Source of the DNA: Mytilus trossulus
Taxonomy: Eukaryota > Mollusca > Bivalvia > Mytilida > Mytilidae
Direction: 5' to 3'
Assembly (NCBI RefSeq): GCF_036588685.1
Contig: NC_086378.1
Coordinates: 30,977,578 to 31,041,577 of the forward strand
DNA: 64,000 bases
Part shown: in pieces, positions 22,848-34,529 of the stretch
How positions within the stretch are numbered: position 1 is the first letter of the stretch
Layout: every line of letters begins with the position of its first letter
Made by a program: the position numbers and the translations under genes
Notes under the pieces: model-generated
The model's database searches: none
Told to the model about the DNA's origin: nothing
Seen by the model: the letters and a program-made list of their open reading frames with translations, nothing else

Positions 22848-22869
22848 TTAGTCCATATTCAACTCAGAC
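22848..22869 (-). CDS. MAF1: MAF1 terminal coding exon (predicted)
   Basis: A TTTCAG acceptor (22871-22870) is followed, in the phase required by exon 5, by R-S-E-L-N-M-D and TAA. The S-E-L-N-M-D recalls the N-E-L-D-M-E of vertebrate MAF1 at the same place. The match is short, so an alternative last exon elsewhere in the 4.75-kb intron cannot be ruled out. Confidence 0.6.
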
Positions 22870-25800
22870 CTGAAATTATAACATTACCAATAATAATAAT
22901 AAATCAAAAACTCACATGAATACTCATATGAGATCAATAAATATCAAAACCCTATTTACAAATTACAGATCACATTTTTGTAGATTGAGTGGTGGAAGGA
23001 CCTTTTCCAGGACACATGGATTAGAATAAATAAGGACTTACAATATTAGGACTAGAAAATTAATGATTAAATTTTCCTGAATCCAGGAAAGAAGGTTAAG
23101 TTTTTTCATAAACGTGAAAAAAAAATTCTTCAGAAATGTTGGAATTCACCCAACCCCTTTCCAGGATAATCAATTCAATGATTTCCCCACTCCAATAACC
23201 ACAGTATGTTGTAAGTAAGATCAACCAAAACAAAACTTAAATCTGCAGCTACTCATTATGCATCTATGGTGGAAACTGAATAAAAAAAGACCAAAAGAAA
23301 ACTTATCTTATTGGTTGGTTGGCATATAATTAAATCAAAATTGAAAAGAAAAACAACAGGGGATGAATTAGAATCATACATGTAATTCTTCCGGTGGGAG
23401 TCAAAGTCGATCCCGCGATCTAAGATCAAATTGAAGGGCAAATGGCTTCATTGTTTTACAAAAATCAAATTAACAGTACAAAAAAGTAGTATTAATGGTC
23501 AATGTTAGGTTTAAGTTCATAATATGTTATATGCATGATGTTAACAGTTTTATATAATATATTGGTTATACTAATAATACTGAAGTGCTAGCAGGCAGAC
23601 ACATAGAAGATAATAAAAGATTGATGATGGAAAGCTGTCAAGAAATAACTTACTGAAATGATTTCATGAAAATTTAAAACTTCTAATGCAGTAATACACT
23701 TATTTTTCAGTTATTTACTAAAACCTTTCATTTAAATTCACTTTTTGAAAGAAATAGCAAAAAAAATAAACTCAAATCTTATTCATTTGTTCAATCAGTG
23801 AAACTTTACACATAATTCCTGACATAGTATATTACCGTATAGCGGGTTATTTTTGCGGGTGTAAAATTTCGCGATTTTCATTCAATAAGGTATACGAAAT
23901 ATTTTGGCGGTTATTATTTTGGCAGATTCAACATTTTCAACATTACCTTTGCATGTACACTTTTAAATTGGCGGAATTTATTTTGGCGATTTTATTCTAT
24001 CCGCTAAAATAAGTGAAAATTTACACCCCGCGCAAATAACCCGCTATACGGTATCAGTTTGCCAAATCAATTTGGTAAATTTGAAGATTGAACTATTCTG
24101 GTAATATTCAGAATCTTTACAGCCTCAATAAAAAAACCAAATCTTGATGCACTTTATCATTTGAATAAATAGGTTAAAAGGACCTTTGACGACCAATGAA
24201 GATTTATTAAAAAGCTAAGAAAAAACAAAGAAGTGAATTTAATACAAGTATGTAGAGGTGAGGAAAGAAATGTTTTACTGCATATGAAAGGTGATAACGA
24301 GTCCCCAACTCACTCATGTATAGTCCCACACCACCCCATTCTACATGTGTATATAGGGAAGATGTGCCCCCAAATCACTCCTGAAAAGAGTCCATATCAT
24401 CTGTCATATCAAACATACTGCTATCCTGTACTATTCCAGAGTCTGTGTAAGAGGAACTACAATAAAACAACGTCTAACATCATACCAAACAACAACATGA
24501 ACCAGTTTTACATTACTTCAAAACAAATAAGGAATTACATTCACAATTTGCATTAAAATTGAATAGATCAAACACCTTTTGCTTTGAAATATTCAACATT
24601 TTTTTGTTATAAATTTTTTAGATGATTTTACTGAAATTAAAATATAAAATTAAAGTATATTTGCAGTCAGGGATACTGATCATCCATGTTGCTGTAATCC
24701 AAAACTAAAACACCACATTGTTGATGTGAATGGCTGACAAAAAGAATTATGAAATGTTTGAGTGTATTATTGAGCCAACACATTTACTCCGTACCAATTT
24801 TGTTGTAATTTTTCAATTCTGTTTTAGAGCTGTAAATGCCTGTATTAGGGAACATAAGAAAGGCCTTTTTTATGTAATACTAGTTTTATTGATTTGAGGT
24901 ATTGAAAAAAGGTCATTTAAAATACTATACATTAAGAACAAAAAACATTTGTTAAATATTTTATGCTTAAAATCTTAAGGATTTTGGGCAATTTCGTTCT
25001 TTCATTGTTCTTTTGTCAAAATGGAAATAATATTATGCCTTTAATGAGATTACTGAAATATCATTGTTTTGGGCAGCATTAATCTAGGAAATATAATGAA
25101 GAATGTATTTAAATCCAAAATGGCATATTTTGCAAGAAATTTGAAAATGATTTATATATCATATCCCATGGTTGACTCAATAAAAACTTACATCAATACT
25201 ACAGTGAGAGATTTGATATGATAATAATGTTTGAAACTGTAATGATGTGATGTGAAAGCTGTGAGCTGTTAGAAGTTTATATCTTTGCAACAACTGCAGA
25301 GTGACAAGGAATTCTGTAGCAGAGAGGAAAAATTATTTTGTAAGCTCCTATATCTAATAATGAGAGTCAATAAATCGTCTGCTACCTATCTCTCACTTTA
25401 AGACAGAATTTGTTAAAGTTACTACATGTTTGTATTTGTGCTTAATCTTAGAATATAATTTGTCCTCAGTGTTTACTTTTATTATTATACACGTCCTGTA
25501 AATCAAAATTAGTTTTTATGAGCAACTTATTTCATTTAGCTCACTTTTATTGCCTTTCATATGAAATAATAAAGTAAAAGTCTCTTATTACCAATGCAAA
25601 CTAATATTTTTTTCTTTTCTTTCTTTTTCGCAGCTTAAACAAAATTTTGAAAAAACATAATAGTCCAAATAAAAGTTTACTAGTCTAGGGCTTCAGACTA
25701 GTAGCTTACAGTGCAGACTGACATAGAATGGTGTAAAATATGACGACAAAGTTATCATGTCACAAAAACACACAATTCACTACAACCAAGTGATCCCACA

Positions 25801-28800
25801 GTCTATACTTATATAGGTTACATGATGACCGATGATAACAAGTTATCTTTAATATTCCATTAATATTTTGAAATATCAGTTAAGGTGGTACCAAACATCT
25901 TGATTAAAACTAATTTAGCTAGTTTCATTTTCCTTAAATTTTGACAAAATATTTTCTTTGACCCTTTGAAAAAAAAAAAAATCCAAAATACAGAGCTCCA
26001 GATAAGCTGCGTATTTGCGTGATCACGCAATACAAATAATAAAAAACCCAAAGCAATTGCCCATTGCAGGGTTCAATAACCCAATTAATTCAAAGGAAAA
26101 CCCAATTATATACCAAAACCATGAGTTCTCAACCCTTTTATTGACTACCGTTTGCGTTATTTACCCTTATCTGTTTACAGTCGTCTATTTTTATAATATT
26201 TATAATTGGAAATTTCCTTTCGTTCTAAAAATAGATCCCTGCATCAAGCAGCTAAAATGGGTCCCTGTTGGAGTTTTCCCTTGCTCAATAGGTACACATG
26301 TTTTTGAAAACGTTTCGATCTTCTCGGCGTTTATCCAATTAGCGTGTGTCATGTGCACACGCAGTCATATTTTTTTCGCATTGCTCGGGACTTATCATAA
26401 CATACATTGAATTAAAACGAAAGTGAATGTCCGGTAAAAATCTTGAATAGAAGCATGTTTTCTGCTTCTTTTGAAAAGCTGAGGGAAAGTTATGATGATA
26501 ACAAGACTCAGCAAGTGTTTTTAGGAAGTGTCCATCGAAAGCAGGGGCGTGTGTGCGTACCTTAACGAGAACATTGCTAATAAACACAGGGTTTGTCAAA
26601 AACAAAATCAGTTGGAAAAAGTGAAATGGGCAAATCAATTATGATATGATATAGCATCAGAAACCAAAATTTCTAATAAAAGACAACTAAACCCAGATTT
26701 ATGTAAATTGAATAAAACAAAAACATTCAAGTATAATTAGAGTTTTTATACTATTTTTTCTTCTTCATTTTACGGTTAATTAATGAATACGCACACAGGC
26801 ACTGGTCTCACAATTTATTATATAAAGGTATAAGACGAGTGCCTGTGAAAACACATATATCCGTTTTTGTGAGAAAATACAAAAATGGCCGAAGGTTTGA
26901 AAAGGGACACAAATTAATCCTACATTTGCTCCTCAGTGAATAAACCAAATAAAACAGCTAGCAAATAACCCTAACCCTTACCCTAAACCACATAAAATAG
27001 CTAAACAAAGAAAGAAACATATTTAAGATGGAAAAAAATCTGGGGTTGATATTGCCTTAATACTAATATTGTGGTGATGAAAAAACCCAATACATTCAGG
27101 AGCTTGGTGGTGAAAAACCCAATTTGGTATCAACTTGAGGGGTGAATTGGAATTGATAATGCAATTAAAAAACTTTATCACCCAATTATATAAGAAAATG
27201 GTGGGTAAAAACCCCAATTTGTGAAATCTTATCTGGAGCTCTGAAAATATGTATCCTTTATCAGAAAAAAATCATTAGATATATAGCAGTTTAAACATTA
27301 GATATATAGTTGTTTGACAAACACTTATTTTAATCATTGAGATGTTTAATATTACCTAAATTAGAGAACGTGATTAAAATGTTCTGCTGATTTTTATAGA
27401 TTTATCTCCCTGTAATGTTATGTACCAACTTAAGATGAAATGATGTCATGAAGCACTTACCAGTTAAAATGAGATTTAAAAATATACATAAATGTATACC
27501 TAACAGTGTAACCGAATACCTACATGTACAACTGATAGATAACTTACCTTGATGAACAACAGGTAAAGAACACCAGACGTTTTAACGAGTTTATACCTAC
27601 ATAAACAGCTGATGGGTAACTTACCTTGATGAACGACAGGTAAAGAACACCAGACGCTTTAATTTCTTGTTATAGAAGAAATAATTGAAGGACCAAATAC
27701 ACCCCGCTTCTCCATAGGGATCTGATGCTAAATCTGGATTGTAACTTTATAAAAAGACAAAATAAGAATTATAACATAGATTAGTGAACACAAAATGCCT
27801 ACAATGCAAAGAATAGAAAACAAATCATGGAACAATAGGTCACGCATATCTAAAGAAAAGTTTGACAAGGTACAAAATTTGGTAAATGTGGTAAAACTGC
27901 AAGTTTGATATTCTAAAATACTTGAAATGTTTCCAAATGAAAAGAGAAATAAGGATCACACAAACATGATAGATCCAGTTTCTAAATTAAATTCCATGGG
28001 GATCTGGCATACACTTATATTGCTAAACTTTTACAACACCATTAAAAATCATACATTATTTAGATTGTCAATATACTCTCTAATCTGAAGACAGGATTAG
28101 AGAGTATATTGACAAAGACTTTATTTTGACCACTTTTTGTCATTTGTGCTATAAGTGTTTGCTCTGTTGCTGTCTCATTGACAAAACATGCAGTTCACTT
28201 TTATTCATATTCCTGATTTTTTGTATCTGTTACTCTTATGATTAGCTTTTTCTGTGATATGGTTAAAATGATATAATAAATGAGGTTTGTTTTAAGAGCA
28301 CAACAATAAGAGTTAAGATAATATATGAACATTTCTGTTTTCAGGAACACTTTATAAACCATGTTTAACCTCAAAACGTACATTTTAAACATAAGGTACC
28401 ATTTGATTGGCAAATTGAAAATATTGAACAAGTACAATTTTAAAGTCACGTTTGGCTCAAATTGTACATGTACCTTCTTTTATTTCAAAGCATACCTGTA
28501 AATTTCACAGTCCTGAAGAGAACATTCTTCATCAAATGCTGTCCACAGATTTTGTTTCAAGGCTCCATAAGCTTCACCAAGAGTGGCATACAACTGTGTG
28601 TCAATGTTGTGAGCTACCCACTAGAATATAAATTTATCAAACCATGAGAAATTTTGAATTGTAAACTGTTATTTTATCAACTCTGTTTGAAGTGAAATTT
28701 ACAAATTCCTATCATACAAGTTCTTTATTTTTTGCCTGACACTGTTCTATCCCCCAAAAAATCTTTAACATACATTTTCATAACATTAAAGTAAGAAGAT

Positions 28801-31800
28801 GTGGTATGATCATGCACCAGAGACCAAATGCTATAAATGCATGTAGATGTTAGCAATTTTAGGTCACCCTACAACCTCAACAATGAGCAAAACACATGCA
28901 GCATAAGCAATCTACAATTGGCCAAGAAAGATCACTCCATCTAAAATATTTTTTATCAGTGTGAATTAATAAGTATGATTTCCCTTCAGCCACATAGTGA
29001 TTGTTGATTGCTAAATGTCTAGTGGCAAATATTTCATGCATGTTCAGGACAAGTTACTGATATATGGTCCTGTGGATTCATAACTATTTGTTGTATACCA
29101 ATTTTCATCAATTTTCATGCATTTCATGGTAACAGGTGAACCACAAATTTACTTATACAACAAATCATGAATTTGCTATAGGAAGATATGCAGACTTTTG
29201 CCAAACCATGAAATTAAATATTGCGAAAACATATATTAAGGCATCCAAAATCCATGAAAATTAGTACCCACGAAATATATTGATCCACAGAACATGTACA
29301 TATATATTCCTCTAACAAGTGAGTCAAATGTATTTACCTCTAGACTTGGTTCTTTACTGAACTCTTCACTCTTTGCGTTACTGAAGTCGTAATCAGGGTT
29401 AAATGAAGCATTCAGAGTTGAGATCAGATAGAATAATGTCTTTGTTGATATCGTATCACATAAGTAACTCTCTCCGTCACTTCCAGTACTCTTACTGTAT
29501 TGTCTGTAAATATACATGGATATAGTTAGTGTCTGTTTACAAATGTCTGAATGAACAATACAAATACAATGATATTTTTACAAGTGAAGCATACATGTAC
29601 CGTAGCTACATTTCCATTTGATTGACATAGAATTATATTGTAAACTCAGTACAGCAAAAATTTTAATACTGTTAGAGATGCATTTTCATCTTTTTTTGTG
29701 AATTAGAAAAATTGAGTATGTATATTATGGTATAATTCTTATATCATTTGCGTATCTATAAATACTTGAATTGGATAGGTCAATTAGAAATTTTCTCTTG
29801 GTTTACACTTCGATAAACCATGTTTCCGAAACTACTTTTATAATCTATTCATGCGCGATACACATTCTTGCAGGGATACAGGGATTTTCAGCAAGTTGAG
29901 ATTATAAAACAATTGCATAACAGTTGTTTCTATTCTAATGCATATATTACAAAAAAAAAAAGAAATAAAATAAATGCACTTAAGCTTTCGAAAATGTATA
30001 AAAATAAAATTTAAATAAAATTCCGGGAAATTTCATGCATGATTTGGCGAATTTACATACGATTGAAAACGTTCACACTGAAGATTATTTCGTTACTTGT
30101 ACGCTTCAAATTCGGAAAATATCTAATTAAAATGAAGTTTTTGAGGTAGGTGCTAGTTCATTTTAGATTCTGTTGCATTTATCGAACATTTAATTTCTTT
30201 TAGAAAGTCAAGATGGCGGCGTACTCCTTAGTTACGACATGCCGTTGTGCTTCTGATGGTACATATAGTAGCCATCAAAGTAATAATGTAAATTAATAAT
30301 CGTGCATGTTTGACTGAAGAATTATAAGGAAAATTTATTCACCATTCATTAGGCATAATAATAGCCCCGTAATAATTGTGTAAATCTACAGCGTTTTTTT
30401 TACGATTATCTAATTGCTGGAATGAATAAAAGATTATAAAGCAAAATGTTGTTGTTAATTCTTTCAATTGTATTTAAGTTTTATAAAATATGAACAATTT
30501 CTGGTCCTCTTAGCTGGTATTTAATTATGCATTTCTAATTTACAAATGTACTTGATGTATTTTGATAGGGAAGGATCCAAGTTTAACATATTCACGAAGA
30601 TTATTACGTTATTTTTCTACTTCCGAAAGTAGCAAAAATAAGTTGTTTTAAAGTAGATATATATACTCACTTTGAAGGTGATACTGAGAGGACAGTTTGA
30701 GGTGGTGATAAAGCCTGGAGATCTTCTGGACCTACTCCACCTTCTGCACTGATCAATTTATACAATCGCTTGTCATTTCCAGCCATCTTACAGGAATAAC
30801 TCTCAATTCTTAAAAAAATATATATAAATAAACAAATATACAATTTTTCTTTCTTTCTTGAAGACCCATTGGTGGCCTTCAGCTGTTTTCTGTTGTATGG
30901 TTGGGGTTTTGTCTCTTTGACTCATTCCCCATTTTCATTCTCAATATTAAATATATATATAACACTCTACCTAATGACCCATATCAGTATGTGCTTTTAC
31001 ATGTATTTATAATTCTTCTTGTCAATAATATGGGGTTCAAATTACATGTACATGTATAATCGATCTATGTCTATATACACTGTATATAGACAACAAAATG
31101 AATATTGAATATGAATTGTATGTCCTAATGAGTTTATGTTCCTTTTTTTATGATGATAAGAAGATTTCTGAATGTATAGGACTAAACCTGTACAAAATTA
31201 TATGATATTTACATGTGTATATATTTTTTTTTAAACTTTACATCTGAACTTTTACTTTGTCATTTTCTGGTGATCTTTTATCTCATTTATTATATTTATG
31301 ATGAATCAGTTATTTTTAAAGTTATTTAGTCCTTTTGGTGTGTAAAAGAATTGGCTAAAGAACATTTTGTATGAAGCAAAGACATGAAAGAAGGGCTCCA
31401 TACTAAAATTGAGAAATTGATCATGAAGATCAAAGCTTTTACAATCCTATTAAATTGTATCAAATTATAGCATCCATTTTATTATCGATATGTTAATTAC
31501 TTATTTATGCCTTAAGGCTTAACCTTGGATTAACATGTTAAATCAAGCTTGTCATTTGGTTTCCTATACCTTGTTACTATGGATAGAATATACAATTTCA
31601 CATGTATATAATTATCAACATATGTATACACACGTATATTGCATTTATCTATATATGGGAAATATACATGTATCATGATTTTGGAATTTTTCATAATTGA
31701 TGTCTATCAATAAAACTTACACAATACTGCAATATTAACATGTACATGTATATGAAACATTTTTGTAATATGTAAATGTTGTTATATGTTTTTTAGTGTC

Positions 31801-32869
31801 ACCTTTCAAATATATAATGTATTTGTGTTGTAAATATTTAATTGGTGGTGGGTACGCCAAGCAGTATTGATATACTTTATACCAGTATGCTGAACATTTG
31901 ATTATAGGCGAAATTGTACTGGTTTGTGCACCTATTATATTCACTGTAAATTATTCCTGCAAATGCTTACAGTAATAAGTTGCTTATCCATGCTACACTA
32001 CAGATACTCCAGATAGTGGAGGAAAGAATAAAGAAGGAGGTACATGTATGATGGTTCTACTAACAGTTCTATGAATGTAAATGTACCAGTAAGAAGTTCT
32101 TTATTTTAGTATTTCAGCCATTATCAAATGTCAAATAAACTTATTAGTGAGAGCCGTGGTGTAGTGGTTAGCGCATAGGACTACTAAATCAAAGTTTCCT
32201 GGTGCGATCCCTGTTCTCAATGGTTCTGGGTAGTAAATTTTAGGGACTGAATTTTTTGGCTCTCCCTTGAGATATTTGTGAGTATGGTCTTGAAAACGGA
32301 TGATATTCCGTCAGAAGGGGATGATAAATGACTGACCTGAGTTGAGAGAGAGCAATAGCACTAGCACAATAAAGACACCCATGTAGATTTCGAAAAGGAG
32401 CAGGCTAATGCGGCTATAAGGCATCACTCGCACCCGCAAAGTGGAAAGGGATTGATATAAGTCGCAATACATTGTAGCTTGTTTTCCAATCCACTTTTAA
32501 TAAATAAGTTTCAAATTAACACATCAGTCTTGGCCTGCAACCTTGGAGGACCTACATACTTCAAAGTCCTGCTATAGCTGATAAAAATATGGGTTAAGAG
32601 ATTTGTAAAATGGTAATTCTTTCAGATCATTACATGTATATCTTTTTTTGCTTTAAGTTACATGTGTAATACATGTAATAGTAAAACTTTTCCATTCTCA
32701 ATCTGAACATAAAGATAGGATGTGTTGTTTTGTTTATGTTTTAAAATTAATTATTTTTTTTATCATATTCTACGGTTTCAACTCACCTGCCCTCCAATTT
32801 ATAGCTTCCAAGCTCTTGTGATAGAGCTGAATTTATTTGTTCAAATCGTGAATTTTCGAGCAGCTTCAT
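22848..32869 (-). CDS. MAF1: MAF1, repressor of RNA polymerase III (complete, six exons)
   Basis: The exons are 32869-32787, 30808-30671, 29503-29338, 28620-28496, 27744-27625 and 22869-22848. They join in frame to 654 bases, 217 residues plus TAA. Residues 1-40 form the conserved Maf1 box A ([16 protein letters not shown], then [12 protein letters not shown]). Middle blocks are [13 protein letters not shown] and D-Y-D-F-S, and the C-terminal boxes include [20 protein letters not shown] and F-F-T-C-R. MAF1 binds Pol III and blocks its recruitment to TFIIIB, cutting tRNA and 5S synthesis under stress, downstream of TOR. The usual acidic C-terminal tail is nearly absent: the last exon adds only R-S-E-L-N-M-D. 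The protein is shorter than human MAF1 (256). All introns are GT-AG. Phase closure across six exons is strong support; only the last exon is less certain. Confidence 0.92.
23835..24051. mobile_element. MITE with long TIRs and TA target duplication
   Basis: The ends 'ccgtatagcgggttat' and 'ataacccgctatacgg' head terminal inverted repeats of about 35 bp ('tgcgggtgtaaa' against 'tttacaccccgcgc'). TA flanks both sides (23833-23834 and 24052-24053), as for Tc1/mariner-type MITEs. It lies in the last MAF1 intron. Confidence 0.8.
25640..25735. repeat. dispersed repeat, copy 2 (partner at 2925-3005)
   Basis: 'gtttactagtctagggct' and 'cagactagtagcttac' match 2960-2995 with changes. Positions 24060-25640 show no other structure that I can name. 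Confidence 0.5.
25991..27242. mobile_element. 1.25-kb DNA transposon, 16-bp perfect TIRs, 6-bp target duplication
   Basis: 'cagagctccagataag' at 25991-26006 is the exact reverse complement of 'cttatctggagctctg' at 27227-27242. AAAATA lies directly on both sides (25985-25990 and 27243-27248). The CAG start resembles hAT elements, but a 6-bp duplication is short for them. Sub-terminal regions repeat 'aaacccaa' and 'ttgggtttt' blocks, as transposase binding sites might. No transposase is visible; a frame of 36 codons at 26455-26562 has no recognised domain. It lies in the last MAF1 intron. Confidence 0.8.
26794..26847. mobile_element. 54-bp palindromic element (CACAGGCACT family) nested in the 1.25-kb transposon
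   Basis: 'cacaggcactggtct' on the left is mirrored by 'agacgagtgcctgtg' on the right. Relatives are at 42984-43070 and 13702-13769. Confidence 0.7.
27517..27662 (-). repeat. 77-bp tandem duplication covering the MAF1 exon-5 donor
   Basis: The units are 27594-27662 (containing the true exon end and GTAAGT) and 27517-27585. The second keeps 'aaagaacaccagacg' and an intact 'cttacctt' donor, with one codon change (C-R to C-C in gene sense). Confidence 0.85.
27625..27744 (-). CDS. MAF1: MAF1 coding exon 5
   Basis: The acceptor AAAG ends at 27745 and the donor GTAAGT begins at 27624. It encodes the most conserved MAF1 block, [21 protein letters not shown] and L-V-F-F-T-C-R. The 3' end and donor are duplicated just downstream (27517-27585). 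Confidence 0.94.
28067..28113. repeat. perfect 19-bp-stem hairpin in MAF1 intron 4
   Basis: 28067-28085 ('gtcaatatactctctaatc') is the exact reverse complement of 28095-28113, with a 9-base loop. The stem is too short for a typical microRNA precursor. It is probably a collapsed inverted-repeat element. Confidence 0.8.
28496..28620 (-). CDS. MAF1: MAF1 coding exon 4
   Basis: The acceptor CTAG ends at 28621 and the donor GTATGC begins at 28495. It starts W-V-A-H-N-I, matching the W-V-V-N-A-V block of vertebrate MAF1, and ends C-E-I-Y plus two bases of a Ser codon. Confidence 0.93.
28793..28925 (-). repeat. dispersed repeat family M fragment
   Basis: 'agaagatgtggtatgatc', 'aggtcaccctacaacctca' and 'acaatgagcaaaacaca' are the reverse complement of the end of 7975-8235. 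It lies in MAF1 intron 3. Confidence 0.65.
29338..29503 (-). CDS. MAF1: MAF1 coding exon 3
   Basis: The acceptor ACAG ends at 29504 and the donor GTAAAT begins at 29337. It encodes a Ser/Gly-rich linker followed by [11 protein letters not shown] and P-D-Y-D-F-S, ending E-P-S-L-E. Confidence 0.93.
30671..30808 (-). CDS. MAF1: MAF1 coding exon 2
   Basis: The acceptor AG is at 30810-30809 after a T-rich tract, and the donor GTGAGT begins at 30670. It encodes [14 protein letters not shown] and a linker with A-L-S-P-P-Q-T, also seen in vertebrate MAF1. Confidence 0.93.
30862..30950 (+). repeat. short dispersed repeat N, copy 1
   Basis: 'tgtctctttgactcattcc' and 'ccattttcattctcaat' match 42515-42568 and 56005-56102; 'ggtggccttcagctgtt' is shared with the last of these. 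It lies in MAF1 intron 1. Confidence 0.6.
32150..32520 (+). mobile_element. tRNA-derived SINE
   Basis: A tRNA-like head has an A-box-like 'tggtgtagtggttagcgc' (32158-32175) and a B-box-like 'ggtgcgatccc' (32202-32212) at the expected spacing. It is followed by an unrelated body ending near 'ttttaataaataagttt'. It is non-autonomous and sits in MAF1 intron 1. Confidence 0.75.
32787..32869 (-). CDS. MAF1: MAF1 coding exon 1
   Basis: The start at 32869 has A at -3. It encodes box A ([15 protein letters not shown]) and ends GGCAG with donor GTGAGT at 32786, splitting an Arg codon. Confidence 0.93.
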
Positions 32870-33654
32870 GATGGACTTCTTTCTTAGCTAATGTGATAGC
32901 CTTTAAATTATATATATCAATTCACCACTTCTTTCAAGTTTCAATCAAATGAACTGTGGTTAATTAAGTGTGACTGTTGATTGACAAATGTCACCTGTCC
33001 ACTTAATGCAATTAACTTTAATTAGATAATTAGTTCTGTATACTAAGCGATCCACAAGGACAATTTAAGGATTGTTGATTACTACTAGGAGAAATGTTAC
33101 TGTTTTTTCTTTTCGTTGTTTCTACAGTCTGATTGTAATAAGCAAAATTGTCACACATATCAACAACAAAATGATAATCAAACATTTTCATCTGAAAATT
33201 GATATGAAAATAACAATGAAAATAGAGTTATAATTGATCTCAATCGGTAAATCTAGAAAGATTTTCCACTACACTCGGTAGATAAAGGGTAGAGATGTTG
33301 GTATCAGTGACTTATGTTTCAACAAATTATGAAATTTCCCTCTATTATTATTATTTCCGTATTTATTTTCTTCTGTCCTCTTCTTAAAATAACCTTGACC
33401 TCATATAAACATATCCCAGAAGCCTTTTCGTCTATAGTCTGTTTCATATAAATCAAGACATTTCGTACCATTCTAATTTCGTACCAAAAACCACCATTTC
33501 GTTCCATCACATTGTCCTTCTCAAGTATCTACTGCATCTAAATCTTATTTTCTGCCCTGCTTATAGATACTTACATTTTTATACGTTATTTACATAGCTA
33601 TCTTCTAAAATAAAATAATCTAAACAGCAAAAACAAAAATAACAAAAATACCGA

Positions 33655-33725
33655 AAACGGAAAACGGCCGGAAAGTCCTTTATCTAAATACAAAATAAAA
33701 AGCTCAAACACATTAAACGAATGGG
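33655..33725 (-). repeat. short dispersed repeat P, reverse copy
   Basis: 'ggccggaaagtcctttatc' and 'caaacacattaaacgaat' are the reverse complement of parts of 36380-36450. A third relative is at 60855-60915. Confidence 0.45.
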
Positions 33726-33914
33726 AAAAAACTAATGTAGAAAATGGCGGATATAACTTGCTACTGTTATTTTAATGGCGCATGTTTTTAGTCACATAAT
33801 GATGCTCAAAATAAATTTTATTTCTACGTAGCTGTCACCGGCTGGAAGACACATGTAGTTTTGATGCATGGTACAAAACGGTATTCAAATAGAAAACAAT
33901 CATATATGTATCAC

Positions 33915-33949
33915 CAAGGATTTGTATAGTTAGACTATACAAATCCTTG
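33915..33949. mobile_element. 35-bp perfect palindrome (collapsed MITE)
   Basis: 'caaggatttgtatagt' (33915-33930) and its exact reverse complement (33934-33949) are separated by three bases. The same ends frame the 52-bp element at 42926-42977, so this is probably the same family with its interior lost. Confidence 0.75.
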
Positions 33950-34529
33950 CAGATATTAACAAAATTTTAATGATAGAAAAATAAAACAATATTCATAATA
34001 GAAACATAGGTTAACGACATTTAAAAAAGAACGGATTTAGCCCATATAATTATATAAGCTATATAGACATGGAATTGTAATAAAACTTGACAGTCATACA
34101 GTGACATTCAACTTATTATGATATCTGTCTAACAAAACCAAAAGGATAACCATTAAGATTAGTTTTGAGTGTCCAACAGGTAATAGAGTTCAACTCGGAC
34201 AGTTCTTATTTCAAACACGTAACAAATTGAAAAATAATAAGTTAATTATATTCTTAGATATCTACCGAAATTAGTTTTAAAGGCATGCTTTGTTAATAGT
34301 GAACAAAGGGTAAAACATTCTACACAGAGGAACAAGTGATCAGTGCACAGTCATCTCAGTTCCAGAATCTATAACGAACGAGACAATTTTTATTTTGGAT
34401 TATCAATTTCTCCCACCTTTGTAGCACAAGAGTGCGCACACTGAAATGCCTCGCCTTCTTTACTAATCATTGATATTATGTTGATAGTCCTAAGTATAAA
34501 GCTTTATTACAGCTGTCACATAAACGCAA

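Larger units (their letters stand above)
25880..27430. repeat. dispersed repeat, copy 2, split by a TIR element
   Basis: The left part 25880-25990 ('ggtggtaccaaacatctt') and right part 27243-27430 ('aaatgttctgctgatttt', 'tttatctccctgtaatgtt') together match the uninterrupted copy at 3625-3925. Confidence 0.65.

Noticed and set aside
26015..26638. Open frames of 131 and 99 codons inside the 1.25-kb transposon
   Set aside because: They overlap on opposite strands, lack transposase motifs (no BED finger, DDE or hAT dimerisation block) and are likely chance.
28067..28113. Possible microRNA precursor in MAF1 intron 4
   Set aside because: A 19-bp perfect stem with a 9-base loop is too short and too perfect for a typical animal pre-miRNA.
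32158..32235. Functional tRNA gene
   Set aside because: A- and B-box-like sequences are present, but the acceptor stem does not pair and a SINE body follows.
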